This document shows positions 36,320 to 45,733 of a DNA stretch of 64,000 nt, piece by piece. The stretch is taken from the NCBI GenBank assembly GCA_030682175.1, contig JAUXOM010000020.1, positions 19,616-83,615 of the forward strand. The letters run 5' to 3'. This DNA comes from Rhodocyclaceae bacterium (GTDB lineage: Bacteria > Pseudomonadota > Gammaproteobacteria > Burkholderiales > Rhodocyclaceae). Under the pieces are notes generated by a model. That model ran no database searches, had not been told where the DNA came from, and saw only the letters and a program-made list of their open reading frames with translations. How positions within the stretch are numbered: the first letter of the stretch is position 1; each line of letters opens with the position of its first letter. The translations under genes were made by a program, and so were the position numbers.

Positions 36320-36943
36320 ATGAACCGACACGCAGCAGAGATTACATACATCGAGAGCCACCAGCGCTTGATTCAGGCCGCAACAGAATCCTTCATGGAA
36401 GTGGGGTACCGTGCGAGCATAGACCGTATCGCGAAGCGTGCCGGGGTGGCCAGGCAGACTGTTTACAACCATTTCCCGAGCAAGGAATATTTGTTCAGTG
36501 AAGTGGTAAATATCATTGTAAACAATATTTTGGTGTCGCTTGACGACGGCGACGGTGATATTCGCCAACGCTTGACGCGCTTCGCAATGGTATTGAGAAA
36601 GCGCGTCATGAATGATGAAGGCATTGCCATATTTCGCACCCTTGTCGCTGAGATGCCGCGTTTCCCGGCTTTGGGCCAAGTGTTTTTTGACAAGGGGCCG
36701 GGGCAAACGGTCCGCCGCCTTGCCGATTTTATTGCCAGAGCGATGAACGATGGGACGCTACGCCGGGACGAACCGCGGTTCGCTGCCGAAATGCTGCTCT
36801 CCATGCTGGAGGGTTTTGATCGCACCCGCAGGCTGTTCGGCGCACCGGAATTTGCTGGTGACCACGAGCAGGAAAGAGTTGCTGTCATCGTCGATTGTTT
36901 TCTTCGGGCCTATGCACCCGGAACAGTGAAAGGTACACCATGA
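36320..36943 (+). CDS. TetR/AcrR family repressor of the RND pump
   Basis: 207 residues from ATG 36320. N-terminal HTH: IDRIAKRAGVARQTVYNHFPSKEYLF (TetR signature near residues 35-60). The C-terminal ligand domain matches the TetR C-terminal family often linked to AcrAB-type pumps. Its stop overlaps the adaptor gene start (ATGA), so it is co-transcribed with the pump and likely autoregulated via the palindrome at 36270-36293. Confidence 0.9.
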   Translation: MNRHAAEITYIESHQRLIQAATESFMEVGYRASIDRIAKRAGVARQTVYNHFPSKEYLFSEVVNIIVNNILVSLDDGDGDIRQRLTRFAMVLRKRVMNDEGIAIFRTLVAEMPRFPALGQVFFDKGPGQTVRRLADFIARAMNDGTLRRDEPRFAAEMLLSMLEGFDRTRRLFGAPEFAGDHEQERVAVIVDCFLRAYAPGTVKGTP

Positions 36944-38094
36944 ACGCAGCCAGGCTTTCATTTTCCGTTCTGCTTCTTTCGAGCCTGCTCGCCGCCTGTG
37001 GGCCGAGCGGTGACAAACCGCAGGCCGGCGGCCCCGGTGCCATGCCGCCACCGGAAGTCGAGGTCATGACCGTTGCGGCTGGAACGGCGACATTGACGCA
37101 GGACCTGCCGGGACGTTTGCAGGCCTGGCGCTCTGCACAAGTGCGGGCGCGGGTGGAAGGCATTGTCGAGAAGCGGCTGTTTGTGGAAGGTGCGGATGTC
37201 AGGGAGGGGGCTACGCTGTTCCAGATTGATGCACGCACCTATCAGGCGTCAGCGGACGCAGCCCGGGCGGATGTCGAAGCAGCGCGACTGGTCGTCGAAC
37301 GCTATCGTCCGTTGCTTGAAATCAAGGCGGTCAGCCAGCAGGAATTTGACGCGGCACAAGCCCGCCTCAAGCAGGCGCAGGCTGCCATGGCGCGTACTTC
37401 ACTGGATATGGAAAATACCCGCGTACCGGCGCCCATTTCCGGCCGGATCGGCCGCGCGCTGGTCACCGAAGGTGCGCTGGTGGGGCGCGGTGAGGCGACG
37501 CATCTGGCGACCATCGAACAGATCAATCCGATCTATGTAAACTTTACCCAGCCGGGTGGAGACATGTTGCGGCTTCAGGCTGCGGTCAGGTCAGGCAAGC
37601 TTAAACGTAGTGAATCGGCCAAGGTGGAACTGCTACTCGAAGACGGAAGCCGCTACCCATGGCCGGGCAAGATATTGTTCGCGGATCTGGCAGTCGATCC
37701 GTCGACTGGCGCAGTCGGCATGCGTGCCGAGTTCCCCAACCCGCAGCGGGAATTGTTGCCCGGCATGTTCGTGCGCATCCGTTTCCCCTCTGCCGTGGCT
37801 GAGGGCGTCATCCTGGTGCCGCAGCGTGCCGTACAAAGCAGTCCGCAAGGACAGTCCGTGCTGATCGTCACGTCCGAGGGCAAGGTTGCTCCGCAACCCG
37901 TCAGGACCAGCGGCATGGCGGGTAGCGACTTCATTGTTGCCGAAGGGTTGAAGGGCGGCGAACAATTGATCGTCAATGGTTTGCAGAAGGTTCGTCCCGG
38001 TGCGAGCGTTAGAACTGTGCCATGGCAGCCTAATCCGGTCGCACCGGCAGGTGCGACGCAGCCAGCCGTCGAAAACCAAAAGAAAGAGGGCTGA
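36940..38094 (+). CDS. RND efflux periplasmic adaptor (AcrA/MexA type), lipoprotein
   Basis: 384 residues from ATG 36940. Lipobox SSLLAAC with the acylated Cys near residue 20. Domains in order: barrel-sandwich half with RLQAWRSAQVRARVEG, alpha-hairpin (DARTYQASADAARADVEAARLVVERYRPL), lipoyl/beta-barrel ARTSLDMENTRVPAPISGRIG, and membrane-proximal region. Links the inner-membrane pump to the outer-membrane channel. Followed 3 nt later by the pump gene. Confidence 0.93.
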   Translation: MNAARLSFSVLLLSSLLAACGPSGDKPQAGGPGAMPPPEVEVMTVAAGTATLTQDLPGRLQAWRSAQVRARVEGIVEKRLFVEGADVREGATLFQIDARTYQASADAARADVEAARLVVERYRPLLEIKAVSQQEFDAAQARLKQAQAAMARTSLDMENTRVPAPISGRIGRALVTEGALVGRGEATHLATIEQINPIYVNFTQPGGDMLRLQAAVRSGKLKRSESAKVELLLEDGSRYPWPGKILFADLAVDPSTGAVGMRAEFPNPQRELLPGMFVRIRFPSAVAEGVILVPQRAVQSSPQGQSVLIVTSEGKVAPQPVRTSGMAGSDFIVAEGLKGGEQLIVNGLQKVRPGASVRTVPWQPNPVAPAGATQPAVENQKKEG

Positions 38095-38097
38095 TCG

Positions 38098-41000
38098 ATG
38101 TTTGCCAAGTTTTTCATCGATCGCCCGGTATTCGCCTGGGTGATCGCCCTCGTGATATTGCTCGGCGGGGCGCTGGCCTTCAAGAATTTGCCCGTGTCGC
38201 AATATCCGACGGTGGCTCCGCCCGCACTGGATATTTCCGTCGTCTACCCTGGTGCCGCTGCGCGGGTGGTGGAAGAAACGGCGGTGGCCCTGATCGAGCA
38301 GGAAATGAACGGCATCGAAAATCTGCTCTACATGGATTCCGCCGCGCAGATCGGCACCGGTACGGTGACGCTCACCTTCAAGTCCGGCACCGACCTCAAC
38401 TATGCCTCGGTCGAGGCACAGAACCGCATCAAGCGCATCGAGGCACGCTTGCCGGACGATGTGCGCCGGCTGGGTGTGACGGTCAACAAGACAGCGCGCA
38501 ACTACGTCATGATCGTGTCGCTGTTTTCGCCAGACCAGAGCAAGAACTTTGTCGATCTCGGCAGCTATGCCGCCGCCAGTGTGCTGGAGCCGATTCGCCG
38601 CGTGCCGGGTGTCGGCGAGGCGCTGCTGTTCGGCACCGAATATTCCATGCGCTTGTGGCTCAAGCCGGAGAAGCTGCATGGCTACAAGCTCTCGCCCGCC
38701 GACGTGGCGCGCGCCGTGCGCGCCCAGAACGCGCAGGTGGCCGTCGGCGAACTGGGACAATTGCCCGCCGCAGCGGGCCAGGATATCAACGCGGTGATCG
38801 TGACCAGAAGCCGCCTGTCGTCGCCAGAGGAATTCGGCAACATCATCGTTCGCACCAATCCGGATGGCTCCACCTTGCGGGTGAAGGACGTGGCGCGGGT
38901 GGAACTGGGCGCGCAGGATTATTCGATTTCCGCGCGCCTCGACGGGCAGCCGACGGCCGCGATTGCCGTCCGCCTGTCGCCCGGTGCCAACGCGCTCGAC
39001 ACGGTCAAGGGTGTCAACGCCAGGATGGCCGAACTGGCGAAATATTTTCCCGAGGGTGTTTCCTGGAGCGTGCCCTACGATACCTCCAAGTTCGTCGAAA
39101 TCTCCATCAGGGAAGTCGTCAAGACACTGGCGGAAGCGATGTTGCTGGTGTTCCTGGTGATGTACCTGTTCCTGGGGAACCTGCGTGCCACCCTGATTCC
39201 GACCATCGTCGTGCCGGTGGCCCTGGTGGGCGGCATGCTCGGCCTCTATGTATTCGGCTACTCGATCAACGTGCTGACGCTGTTCGCCATGGTGCTGGCG
39301 ATCGGAATCGTGGTGGACGACGCCATTGTGGTGGTGGAGAACGTCGAGAGGCTGATGACGACCGAAGGATTGCCGCCGCGCGCGGCGACCCGCAAGGCCA
39401 TGGATCAGATTGTGAACGCCATTATCGCCATCACCCTGGTGCTCGCGGCAGTGTTCGTGCCGATGGCATTCTTCGGCGGTTCTACCGGCGCCATCTATCG
39501 CCAGTTCTCCGTGACCCTGATCCTGACCATCCTGTTCTCGGCGCTGATGGCGCTGACGCTCACGCCGGCATTGTGTGCCACCCTGCTCAAGCACGAACCA
39601 GGCAAGGAATTATTGCCTTCAACCGGACTGTTCGGCTGGTTCAACCGCATGTTCGGCCGCACGACCAGTGGTTATACCTCCTGGGTAGCGCGTGCCGTGA
39701 AGAAGACGGGGCGCTACCTGGTGCTTTACGCCGTAATCGTGGTGGCCACCGGCTGGCTGTTCGCCAAATTGCCGGGCAGTTTCCTGCCGGAAGAAGATCA
39801 GGGATACTTCCTCAACCTCGTCCAATTGCCACCGGGCGCTACCCAGGCGCGGACGCTCGAAGTGCTTGCCCAGATCGAGGCGTACTACCTCAAGCAGCCG
39901 GAAGTGGAGCACGTCATCGGCGTTGCCGGATTCTCCTTCTTCGGGCGCGGCCAGAACGCCGCCATCGCCTTCGTGCGACTGAAGGACTGGGATGCGCGAC
40001 CGGGGGAGCAAAGCGGCGCCAGGGCGCTGGTCCGCAAAGCCAACATGGCATTCTTCGGCATCAAGCAGGCGATGGTCTTCGCCATCAATCCGCCGCCGAT
40101 CCCGGAACTGGCTGCCGCCGGCGGTTTCGATTTCCGTCTGCAGGATCGCGGTGGTCAGGGACGCGAGAAACTCCTGGATGCGCGCAACATGGTGCTGGGC
40201 ATGGCGTCGCAGGACCCGCGCCTGGTCGGCGTACGACCGGAAGGCCAGGAGGCAGCGCCGCAGATATTCCTCGACATCGACCAGGTCAAGGCAGAAACGC
40301 TGGGCGTGGCCGTCGCTGACCTCAACGACACTCTGCAAGCGGCGCTGGGCGTTGCCTACATCAACGACTTCGTCCGCCAGGGGCGCATTCTGCGCGTACA
40401 GATGCAGGCCGAAGCCGACACCCGCAGGAGCATCGAAGATATCCTCAAGCTGCCGGTACGCAACGGCAAGGGTGGTATGGTGGCCCTCTCGGAACTCGCA
40501 ACAGCGCACTGGGTGGCCGGTTCGCCCAAGCTTGACCGCTACAATGGTTTGCCGTCGATGAAGATCGCCGGTACGCCGGCCCCGGGGCGCAGCACCGGTG
40601 AAGCGCTGGCGGCGATGGAAGAGATTGCGCAAAAACTGCCGCCGGGCTTCGGCTTCGAGTGGTCGGCCACCTCCCTGGAGGAGCGCCAATCCGGTACTCA
40701 GGCACCGTTCCTCTACGCGGTCTCGCTGATCGTGGTCTTTTTGGTGCTGGCGGCAATGTTCGAGAGTTGGGCCATCCCGTTTGCCGTCATGCTGGTGGTG
40801 CCGCTGGGCTTGTTCGGTGCCGCGCTGGCCGTCGAATTGCGTGGCTTGCCCAACGATGTCTACTTCAAGGTGGGACTGATTGCCATCATCGGGCTATCTT
40901 CCAAGAATTCGATTCTGATCATCGAGTTCGCGAGAAAACTCCAGGATGAGGGCATGGATCTCTACGCGGCGACGCTGGAGGCCTGTCGCTTGCGCTTCCG

Positions 41001-41223
41001 CCCCATTCTGATGACCTCGATCGCTTTTATTGCCGGCGTCCTTCCCCTGGCCATTTCCACCGGTGCCGGCGCCGAAAGCCGCCATGCCATCGGTACTGGC
41101 GTAATCGGCGGCATGATCGCAGCGACCGTACTCGCCGTGTTTCTGGTGCCAGTGTTTTATGTCGTGGTGCGGCGTTTCTTCCCCGGCCATGCGCGGACTC
41201 ATCAGGAGAGTGACCATGCGTAG
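38098..41223 (+). CDS. RND multidrug efflux transporter (HAE1/AcrB family)
   Basis: 1041 residues, 12 predicted membrane helices and two large periplasmic loops. N-terminus FFIDRPVFAWVIALVILLGG is typical of HAE1. The proton-relay pair is in IGIVVDDAIVVVENVERLM (TM4), and the late helices carry LVVPLGLFGAALAVELRG and GLSSKNSILIIEFARKL. Proton-driven export of hydrophobic compounds. Operon with tetR, the adaptor and the outer-membrane factor; overlaps the latter by 8 nt. Confidence 0.96.
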   Translation: MFAKFFIDRPVFAWVIALVILLGGALAFKNLPVSQYPTVAPPALDISVVYPGAAARVVEETAVALIEQEMNGIENLLYMDSAAQIGTGTVTLTFKSGTDLNYASVEAQNRIKRIEARLPDDVRRLGVTVNKTARNYVMIVSLFSPDQSKNFVDLGSYAAASVLEPIRRVPGVGEALLFGTEYSMRLWLKPEKLHGYKLSPADVARAVRAQNAQVAVGELGQLPAAAGQDINAVIVTRSRLSSPEEFGNIIVRTNPDGSTLRVKDVARVELGAQDYSISARLDGQPTAAIAVRLSPGANALDTVKGVNARMAELAKYFPEGVSWSVPYDTSKFVEISIREVVKTLAEAMLLVFLVMYLFLGNLRATLIPTIVVPVALVGGMLGLYVFGYSINVLTLFAMVLAIGIVVDDAIVVVENVERLMTTEGLPPRAATRKAMDQIVNAIIAITLVLAAVFVPMAFFGGSTGAIYRQFSVTLILTILFSALMALTLTPALCATLLKHEPGKELLPSTGLFGWFNRMFGRTTSGYTSWVARAVKKTGRYLVLYAVIVVATGWLFAKLPGSFLPEEDQGYFLNLVQLPPGATQARTLEVLAQIEAYYLKQPEVEHVIGVAGFSFFGRGQNAAIAFVRLKDWDARPGEQSGARALVRKANMAFFGIKQAMVFAINPPPIPELAAAGGFDFRLQDRGGQGREKLLDARNMVLGMASQDPRLVGVRPEGQEAAPQIFLDIDQVKAETLGVAVADLNDTLQAALGVAYINDFVRQGRILRVQMQAEADTRRSIEDILKLPVRNGKGGMVALSELATAHWVAGSPKLDRYNGLPSMKIAGTPAPGRSTGEALAAMEEIAQKLPPGFGFEWSATSLEERQSGTQAPFLYAVSLIVVFLVLAAMFESWAIPFAVMLVVPLGLFGAALAVELRGLPNDVYFKVGLIAIIGLSSKNSILIIEFARKLQDEGMDLYAATLEACRLRFRPILMTSIAFIAGVLPLAISTGAGAESRHAIGTGVIGGMIAATVLAVFLVPVFYVVVRRFFPGHARTHQESDHA

Positions 41224-42631
41224 GCTCGCCCAACGCGTCTTGCCGGGCGCACTTATCCTGCTTGCCGGCTGCTCGTTCATTCCCGCGTATGAACGGCCGG
41301 CGCCGCCTGTGGCGGCACACTGGCCAGTCTTGGCCCAAACCGCCGGAGTTCGTGCGGTGGCGGGGCTCAGCTGGCAGCAGATGCTCCCGGACCCGCGTCT
41401 GCAAGCCCTGATCAATGCTGCCCTCGAACATAACCGCGACCTGAGGATCGCTGTTGCCCGCGTCGAAGAAGCGCGCGCCCTGTACGGCATCTCCCGCGCC
41501 GACCGGCTGCCCACGGTAAATCTCGGGGCCGCCCAGGCGGCCGCGCGCCTCCCCGGTGGACTCTCCGCCACCGGCAATGAGCAAATCAGCCGGCGCTATG
41601 ACATCAACCTTGGCGTGGCCGCGTTCGAGCTCGATTTCTGGGGACGGGTGAAAAGTCTCTCCGCTTCTGCGCTGGCGAGCTACCTCGCCAGCGCAGAAGC
41701 GCGCGAGTCATTCCGGCTTACCCTGATCGCCGATGTCGCAAATGCCTACCTTGCCTGGCAGGAAATGGACGAACGCCTGAGCCTGGCTCGTGCTACCGTG
41801 GAAAATCGCAAGGATTTGCGCTTCCTGGTGCAGAAACGGCGCGAAGTCGGCCTGGCGGGCGATCTGGATTTCCTTGCCGCCGATGGCGCCCATGCCGCGG
41901 CTCGCGCACAACTTTCCGAACTGGAGAGGGGGCGCGCACAAGCGGAGAACGCCCTGAACCTGCTGGTGGGCAAAGTGCCTGCCGATCTACCACCCAGACG
42001 ACGCTTGAGCGAACAGGATTTACCGCTTGATATAACCGTGGACGTTCCTGCCGAAGTCCTGTTGCATCGTCCTGATGTCCGTGCCGCGGAACAGAAGCTC
42101 ATCGCCGCCAACGCCAACATCGGTGCTGCCCGCGCCGCATTTTTGCCGCGTATCGGCCTGAGTCTGGCGTTCGGCACGGCGAGCCGAACGCTTTCCGGAC
42201 TGTTCGATTCCGGCACCGGTGCTTGGAGCTTTGCGCCCAGCCTCGTACAGCCGCTGTTCGATGGCGGTCGCACCCAGGGCGGCGTCGATTTGGCCGATGC
42301 GCGCAAGCTCATCGCTGTGGCAGAGTACGAGAAGACCATTCAACAGGCCTTCCGCGAAGTGGCGGACCTGCTGGTCGCCCGCGACCGGTTAGCCGAACAA
42401 CTGATGGCGCAGGAAGCGGCCGAGAAAGCCCAGAACGAAAGACTGCGTCTGGTCGATGCGCGTTACCGGGCGGGAGTCTCAAGTTATCTGGAAGTACTCG
42501 ATGCCCAGCGCGACGCCTTTGCCACAAGCCAGGGCACGCTGCAACTGCGCCGGGCGCTGCTCGTCACTGCCGCGCAGTTGTATAAGGCGCTGGGCGGCGG
42601 GCAGGAAATTGAACGTGGGCGCAACACTTGA
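41216..42631 (+). CDS. RND outer-membrane factor (OprM/NodT lipoprotein)
   Basis: 471 residues from ATG 41216. Lipobox LILLAGC (Cys about 18). Two OEP domains; AYERPAPPVAAHWP and DPRLQALINAALEHNRDLRIAVARVEEARALYGI mark the first, and FLPRIGLSLAFGTASRTLSGLFDSG with PSLVQPLFDGGRTQGGVDLADA the second. TolC-like trimeric channel. Completes the tripartite pump. Confidence 0.93.
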   Translation: MRRLAQRVLPGALILLAGCSFIPAYERPAPPVAAHWPVLAQTAGVRAVAGLSWQQMLPDPRLQALINAALEHNRDLRIAVARVEEARALYGISRADRLPTVNLGAAQAAARLPGGLSATGNEQISRRYDINLGVAAFELDFWGRVKSLSASALASYLASAEARESFRLTLIADVANAYLAWQEMDERLSLARATVENRKDLRFLVQKRREVGLAGDLDFLAADGAHAAARAQLSELERGRAQAENALNLLVGKVPADLPPRRRLSEQDLPLDITVDVPAEVLLHRPDVRAAEQKLIAANANIGAARAAFLPRIGLSLAFGTASRTLSGLFDSGTGAWSFAPSLVQPLFDGGRTQGGVDLADARKLIAVAEYEKTIQQAFREVADLLVARDRLAEQLMAQEAAEKAQNERLRLVDARYRAGVSSYLEVLDAQRDAFATSQGTLQLRRALLVTAAQLYKALGGGQEIERGRNT

Positions 42632-42697
42632 TGGTGGACTTGCTATCCTTTGCTTGCAGTCGCAGAAGATACTTATTCATCATCTGGTCATGAGCCA

Positions 42698-43465
42698 ATG
42701 AAAATCGCCACGTGGAACGTTAACTCCCTGAAGGTCAGGCTGCCCCAGGTTCTCGACTGGCTGGCCGCTACACAGGTCGATGCGTTGTGCCTGCAGGAAA
42801 CCAAGACCGAAGACAGCGGGTTTCCTTTTGCCGCGCTCGAAGCGGCGGGCTACCATGCCATCCATAACGGGCAGAAAACCTACAACGGCGTGGCGATCCT
42901 CGCGCGCGCCGGGCTGCTTGACGAGGCGCGCGATCTGCCTGATTTTGCCGACCCGCAGAAGCGCTTGATCGCCGCCTCCCTCGGCAAGGTACGGCTGGTG
43001 TGCGCCTACATGCCCAACGGCCAGGCCGTGGGCGCGGATAAATATGAATACAAGCTGCAATGGCTGAAGGTGCTTGCCGCTTGGCTGCGCGAAGAATTGC
43101 AGCGCTACCCGCAGCTCGCTTTACTGGGGGATTTCAATATTGCGCCGGATGACCGCGACGTGTATGACCCGGTCGCCTGGCAGGGACAGATTTTATGCAG
43201 CGAGCCGGAGCGTGCGGCCTATCGGGCCTTGCTCGACCTGGGTTTGGCCGACGCTTTCCGTTTGTTCGAGCAGCCCGAAAGAACCTATTCGTGGTGGGAT
43301 TACCGCATGATGGGGTTCCGCCGCAACCATGGCCTGCGCATCGATCATATCCTGCTGTCGCCAGCGCTGGCCAAGCGCTGCCATGCTTGTAGCATCGACA
43401 AGGCGCCACGACGGCTGGAACGTCCCTCCGACCATGCGCCGGTCATCGCCGAGCTTGACGATTGA
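42698..43465 (+). CDS. xthA: Exodeoxyribonuclease III
   Basis: 255 residues from ATG 42698 (MKIATWNVNSLKVRL). AP endonuclease and 3'-5' exonuclease of base excision repair. Active-site markers: LCLQETKTED (catalytic Glu), GDFNIAPDDRDVYDP (Asp/Asn), RIDHILLSPAL and SDHAPV (final Asp-His). Normal length. The Crp/Fnr regulator gene begins 4 nt downstream. Confidence 0.95.
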   Translation: MKIATWNVNSLKVRLPQVLDWLAATQVDALCLQETKTEDSGFPFAALEAAGYHAIHNGQKTYNGVAILARAGLLDEARDLPDFADPQKRLIAASLGKVRLVCAYMPNGQAVGADKYEYKLQWLKVLAAWLREELQRYPQLALLGDFNIAPDDRDVYDPVAWQGQILCSEPERAAYRALLDLGLADAFRLFEQPERTYSWWDYRMMGFRRNHGLRIDHILLSPALAKRCHACSIDKAPRRLERPSDHAPVIAELDD

Positions 43466-43469
43466 CGCG

Positions 43470-44105
43470 ATGCTGACCAGCCTCTATCCCGTGTTGGCGG
43501 ATCTGCCCAAGTCCTTGCAGGCACGTCTTGCCAGCGAAGCCCGGCAGATGGTGGCACCCGCCGGCACGGTGCTGTTTGACGAAAAACAGCCCTGCCAGGG
43601 GTTTCCTCTGGTGCTGGCCGGGGCGATTCGCGTCGCCAAGTTGGCGGTGAATGGGCGTGAATTGCCTTTGTACCGGGTACTGCCGGGCGAATGTTGCATC
43701 ATCACCACCAGTTGCCTGCTCGGACATACTGACTACAACGCGCGTGGTGCCGCCGAGAGCGATACCACCCTGATGCTGTTGCCGCGTCCGCTATTCGACG
43801 CTTTACTGGCGCAGGCTGCCTTTCGTGATTTTGTCTTCAATCTGTTTTCCGAACGCATCGTCGAGTTGATGCAACTGGTTGAAGAGGTTGCCTTTCGCAA
43901 GCTCGATCAACGGCTGGCCAATCTGCTGCTTGGCAAGGGACGCCAGTTGCACACGACCCATCAACAGCTCGCCGACGAACTGGGCAGCGTGCGCGAGATA
44001 GTCAGCCGATTGCTGAAAGGTTTTGCCGATCAGGGCCTGGTGCGGCTGGGTCGCGAGCAGATCGAGATTCTCGACCCAGCGGGCCTGCGGAAGGTGGCCG
44101 GATAA
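43470..44105 (+). CDS. Crp/Fnr family transcriptional regulator without an Fe-S cluster site
   Basis: 211 residues from ATG 43470. N-terminal cyclic-nucleotide-binding-like domain (VAPAGTVLFDEKQPCQGFPLVLAGAIRV) with later Cys residues (ECCIITTSCLLG) but no FNR-type N-terminal Cys cluster, so probably not an oxygen-sensing Fe-S FNR. C-terminal HTH has VREIVSRLLKGF; the E-xx-SR residues are those by which FNR reads TTGAT half-sites. Its neighbour is a DUF2892 membrane protein, a pairing known near rhodanese/sulfide genes. The signal sensed is unknown. Confidence 0.82.
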   Translation: MLTSLYPVLADLPKSLQARLASEARQMVAPAGTVLFDEKQPCQGFPLVLAGAIRVAKLAVNGRELPLYRVLPGECCIITTSCLLGHTDYNARGAAESDTTLMLLPRPLFDALLAQAAFRDFVFNLFSERIVELMQLVEEVAFRKLDQRLANLLLGKGRQLHTTHQQLADELGSVREIVSRLLKGFADQGLVRLGREQIEILDPAGLRKVAG

Positions 44106-44122
44106 AACGGAGCGCAGCGGTG

Positions 44123-44213
44123 TTTCAGGGCAGGCTAATGCCCGCGTCAGCGGGAAACTAAAAGTCGGCGTGACCGAAGGGAATCCCTTTTTTGGGACTG
44201 GCGGAACGGCGCC
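44123..44213 (+). repeat. Long form of the dispersed repeat element, behind the Crp/Fnr gene
   Basis: TTTCAGGGCAGGCTAATGCC, hairpin CCCGC-GTCA-GCGGG, AACTAAAAGTCGGCG, then 27 nt including AAGGG-AAT-CCCTT plus a T-run, and CTGGCGGAACGGCG. Deleting the 27 nt (44171-44197) gives the short KVGAGGTA repeat found in genes. It also reads through as KVGVTEGNPFFGTGGTA. The T-run hairpin could terminate transcription. Confidence 0.7.
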
Positions 44214-44254
44214 AAAGCGGCTAATGTGACAAAGGTTACTGATTCAGTCGGTTA

Positions 44255-44272
44255 TTGAATGCTCTAATTCAA
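44255..44272. promoter_or_regulatory. Inverted repeat upstream of the DUF2892 gene
   Basis: TTGAAT-6 nt-ATTCAA. The half-site is like an FNR family half-site but the spacing is 4 nt too long for a standard FNR box. Possible operator for the adjacent Crp/Fnr regulator. Confidence 0.35.
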
Positions 44273-44302
44273 GCGTCACATACAACCACAAGGAGAGCTC
44301 AC

Positions 44303-44494
44303 ATGAAATTGAACGTTGGCGGCATTGACCGCACCCTGCGTATCCTCGCTGGTCTGGGGCTGATTGGCTGGGCCCTGATGGGCGGCCCGGTGTGGGCCTG
44401 GATTGGTGTCGTTCCCCTGGCGACCGGCGCGATCGGCTTTTGCCCGATCTACCCGCTTCTCGGCATGAACACCTGCCCGATGAAGAAGGAGTGA
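44303..44494 (+). CDS. DUF2892 (YgaP-like transmembrane) protein
   Basis: 63 residues from ATG 44303 with AAGGAG upstream. MKLNVGGIDRTLRILAGLGLIGWALM, a second hydrophobic segment and the typical GFCPIYPLLGMNTCPMKK end identify the DUF2892 family: two membrane helices and a conserved Cys pair, the same module that follows the rhodanese in YgaP. Here it stands alone. Confidence 0.88.
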   Translation: MKLNVGGIDRTLRILAGLGLIGWALMGGPVWAWIGVVPLATGAIGFCPIYPLLGMNTCPMKKE

Positions 44495-44504
44495 TGCAGC
44501 TTCG

Positions 44505-44527
44505 GGAATTGACCACTGGTCAATTCC
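44505..44527. terminator. Perfect palindrome after DUF2892 gene
   Basis: GGAATTGACCA-C-TGGTCAATTCC followed by only TTT. Weak terminator candidate; the stronger one follows. Confidence 0.45.
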
Positions 44528-44538
44528 TTTGGTCAGGC

Positions 44539-44565
44539 AAAACGGCGTGCATGGCACGCCGTTTT
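44539..44565. terminator. Bidirectional intrinsic terminator
   Basis: AAAACGGCGTGC-ATG-GCACGCCGTTTT: 12-bp stem with flanking A and T runs. Ends the DUF2892 transcript before lpxC. Confidence 0.82.
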
Positions 44566-44718
44566 CCTGTGCATGCATTTCGGCATATGTTCGATGCGAC
44601 TTGGCACCGGCAAACGTGGTTTTTTCATTCTTTGAAACATCGTCTTACTGTTAATTCAGGAGCTTTTGCATATCCTTCGGGATAAAATGCGGCATCCTGT
44701 CCTTTTGATCTGCTTCCC

Positions 44719-45639
44719 ATGCTCAAGCAACGTACCCTCAAGACACTGGTTCGCGCCACCGGCGTCGGATTGCATTCCGGCGAAAAGGTGACGCTTGTGC
44801 TGCGCCCTGCCGCGGTGGGAACAGGCATTGTATTTACCCGTGTCGATTTGACGCCGCCGGTCGTCATCAAGGCTGACCCGTATGCGGTCGGCGACACGCG
44901 CATGGCATCATGCCTGGAAAAGGATGGCGCCAAACTCGGCACAGTCGAGCATCTGATGTCGGCATTGGCCGGCCTGGGCATCGACAACCTGTACGTTGAT
45001 GTGGATGCCGAAGAAATTCCGATCATGGACGGCTCGGCGGCGCCCTTTGTGTTTCTGCTGCAATCGGCAGGCATCGTCGAGCAGAATGCCGCCAAGCGTT
45101 TCCTGCGCGTCAAGAAGACCGTGGAGGTGCGGGATGGCGACAAATGGGCGCGGCTCTCGCCCTACGATGGTTTCCGCCTCGAATTCTCGATCCGTTTCAA
45201 CCATCCGGCGGTCGACCGTTCCGGGATGGAGGTGGCGGTCGATTTTGCCGACCAATCGTATATCCGCGACATTGCCCGCGCCCGTACCTTTGGGTTTACG
45301 CACGATGTCGAAGCCATGCGCGCCCAGGGGCTGGCCCTGGGGGGCAGTCTCGACAACGCCATCGTGATGGATGAATACCGTGTGCTGAACGCCGAGGGAC
45401 TGCGTCTCCCCGCGGAGTTCGTCCGCCACAAGGTGCTGGACGCCATTGGCGACCTGTATCTTGCCGGTGCGCCCATGCTGGCCCTGTTCAGCGCCCACAA
45501 GTCAGGCCATGCGCTGAACAACAGTCTGTTGCGCGCGCTGTTGGCCGACGCCGAGGCATGGGAATGGGTGAGCTTCGACCTGCCGGAAAAGACCCCGGCG
45601 CGCGTGGCGCGGCTTTATCCCGACCTCCAGTTTACTTGA
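44719..45639 (+). CDS. lpxC: UDP-3-O-acyl-N-acetylglucosamine deacetylase
   Basis: 306 residues, normal length. Zinc-dependent committed step of lipid A synthesis. Motifs: [35 protein letters not shown] with a zinc His, [32 protein letters not shown] and [15 protein letters not shown] with the second His and Asp. Confirms a Gram-negative outer membrane. Confidence 0.97.
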   Translation: MLKQRTLKTLVRATGVGLHSGEKVTLVLRPAAVGTGIVFTRVDLTPPVVIKADPYAVGDTRMASCLEKDGAKLGTVEHLMSALAGLGIDNLYVDVDAEEIPIMDGSAAPFVFLLQSAGIVEQNAAKRFLRVKKTVEVRDGDKWARLSPYDGFRLEFSIRFNHPAVDRSGMEVAVDFADQSYIRDIARARTFGFTHDVEAMRAQGLALGGSLDNAIVMDEYRVLNAEGLRLPAEFVRHKVLDAIGDLYLAGAPMLALFSAHKSGHALNNSLLRALLADAEAWEWVSFDLPEKTPARVARLYPDLQFT

Positions 45640-45733
45640 TGGCCCCCCCAAGTCCGCAAACCCGGCTCGCTGCCCCCCACGGGGGGCCTCGGTTGGCAAA
45701 TGAGCCGCCTTGGGGCAGCCCGGCGACGGCGTG
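45640..45733 (+). repeat. Family C-related intergenic repeat after lpxC
   Basis: CCGGCTCGCTGCCCCCCACG ... GCCGCCTTGGGGCAGCCCGG shares blocks with the copies at 16126 and 50325 but is shorter. It leads directly to the small membrane protein start. Confidence 0.6.

Noticed and set aside
37633..39594. 653-codon open frame on the minus strand
   Set aside because: Antisense to the RND adaptor and pump genes; His- and Gln-rich low-complexity translation typical of a shadow.
44255..44272. Standard FNR box before the DUF2892 gene
   Set aside because: Half-sites are separated by 10 nt between TTGA and TCAA instead of 6, so it is listed only as a generic palindrome.
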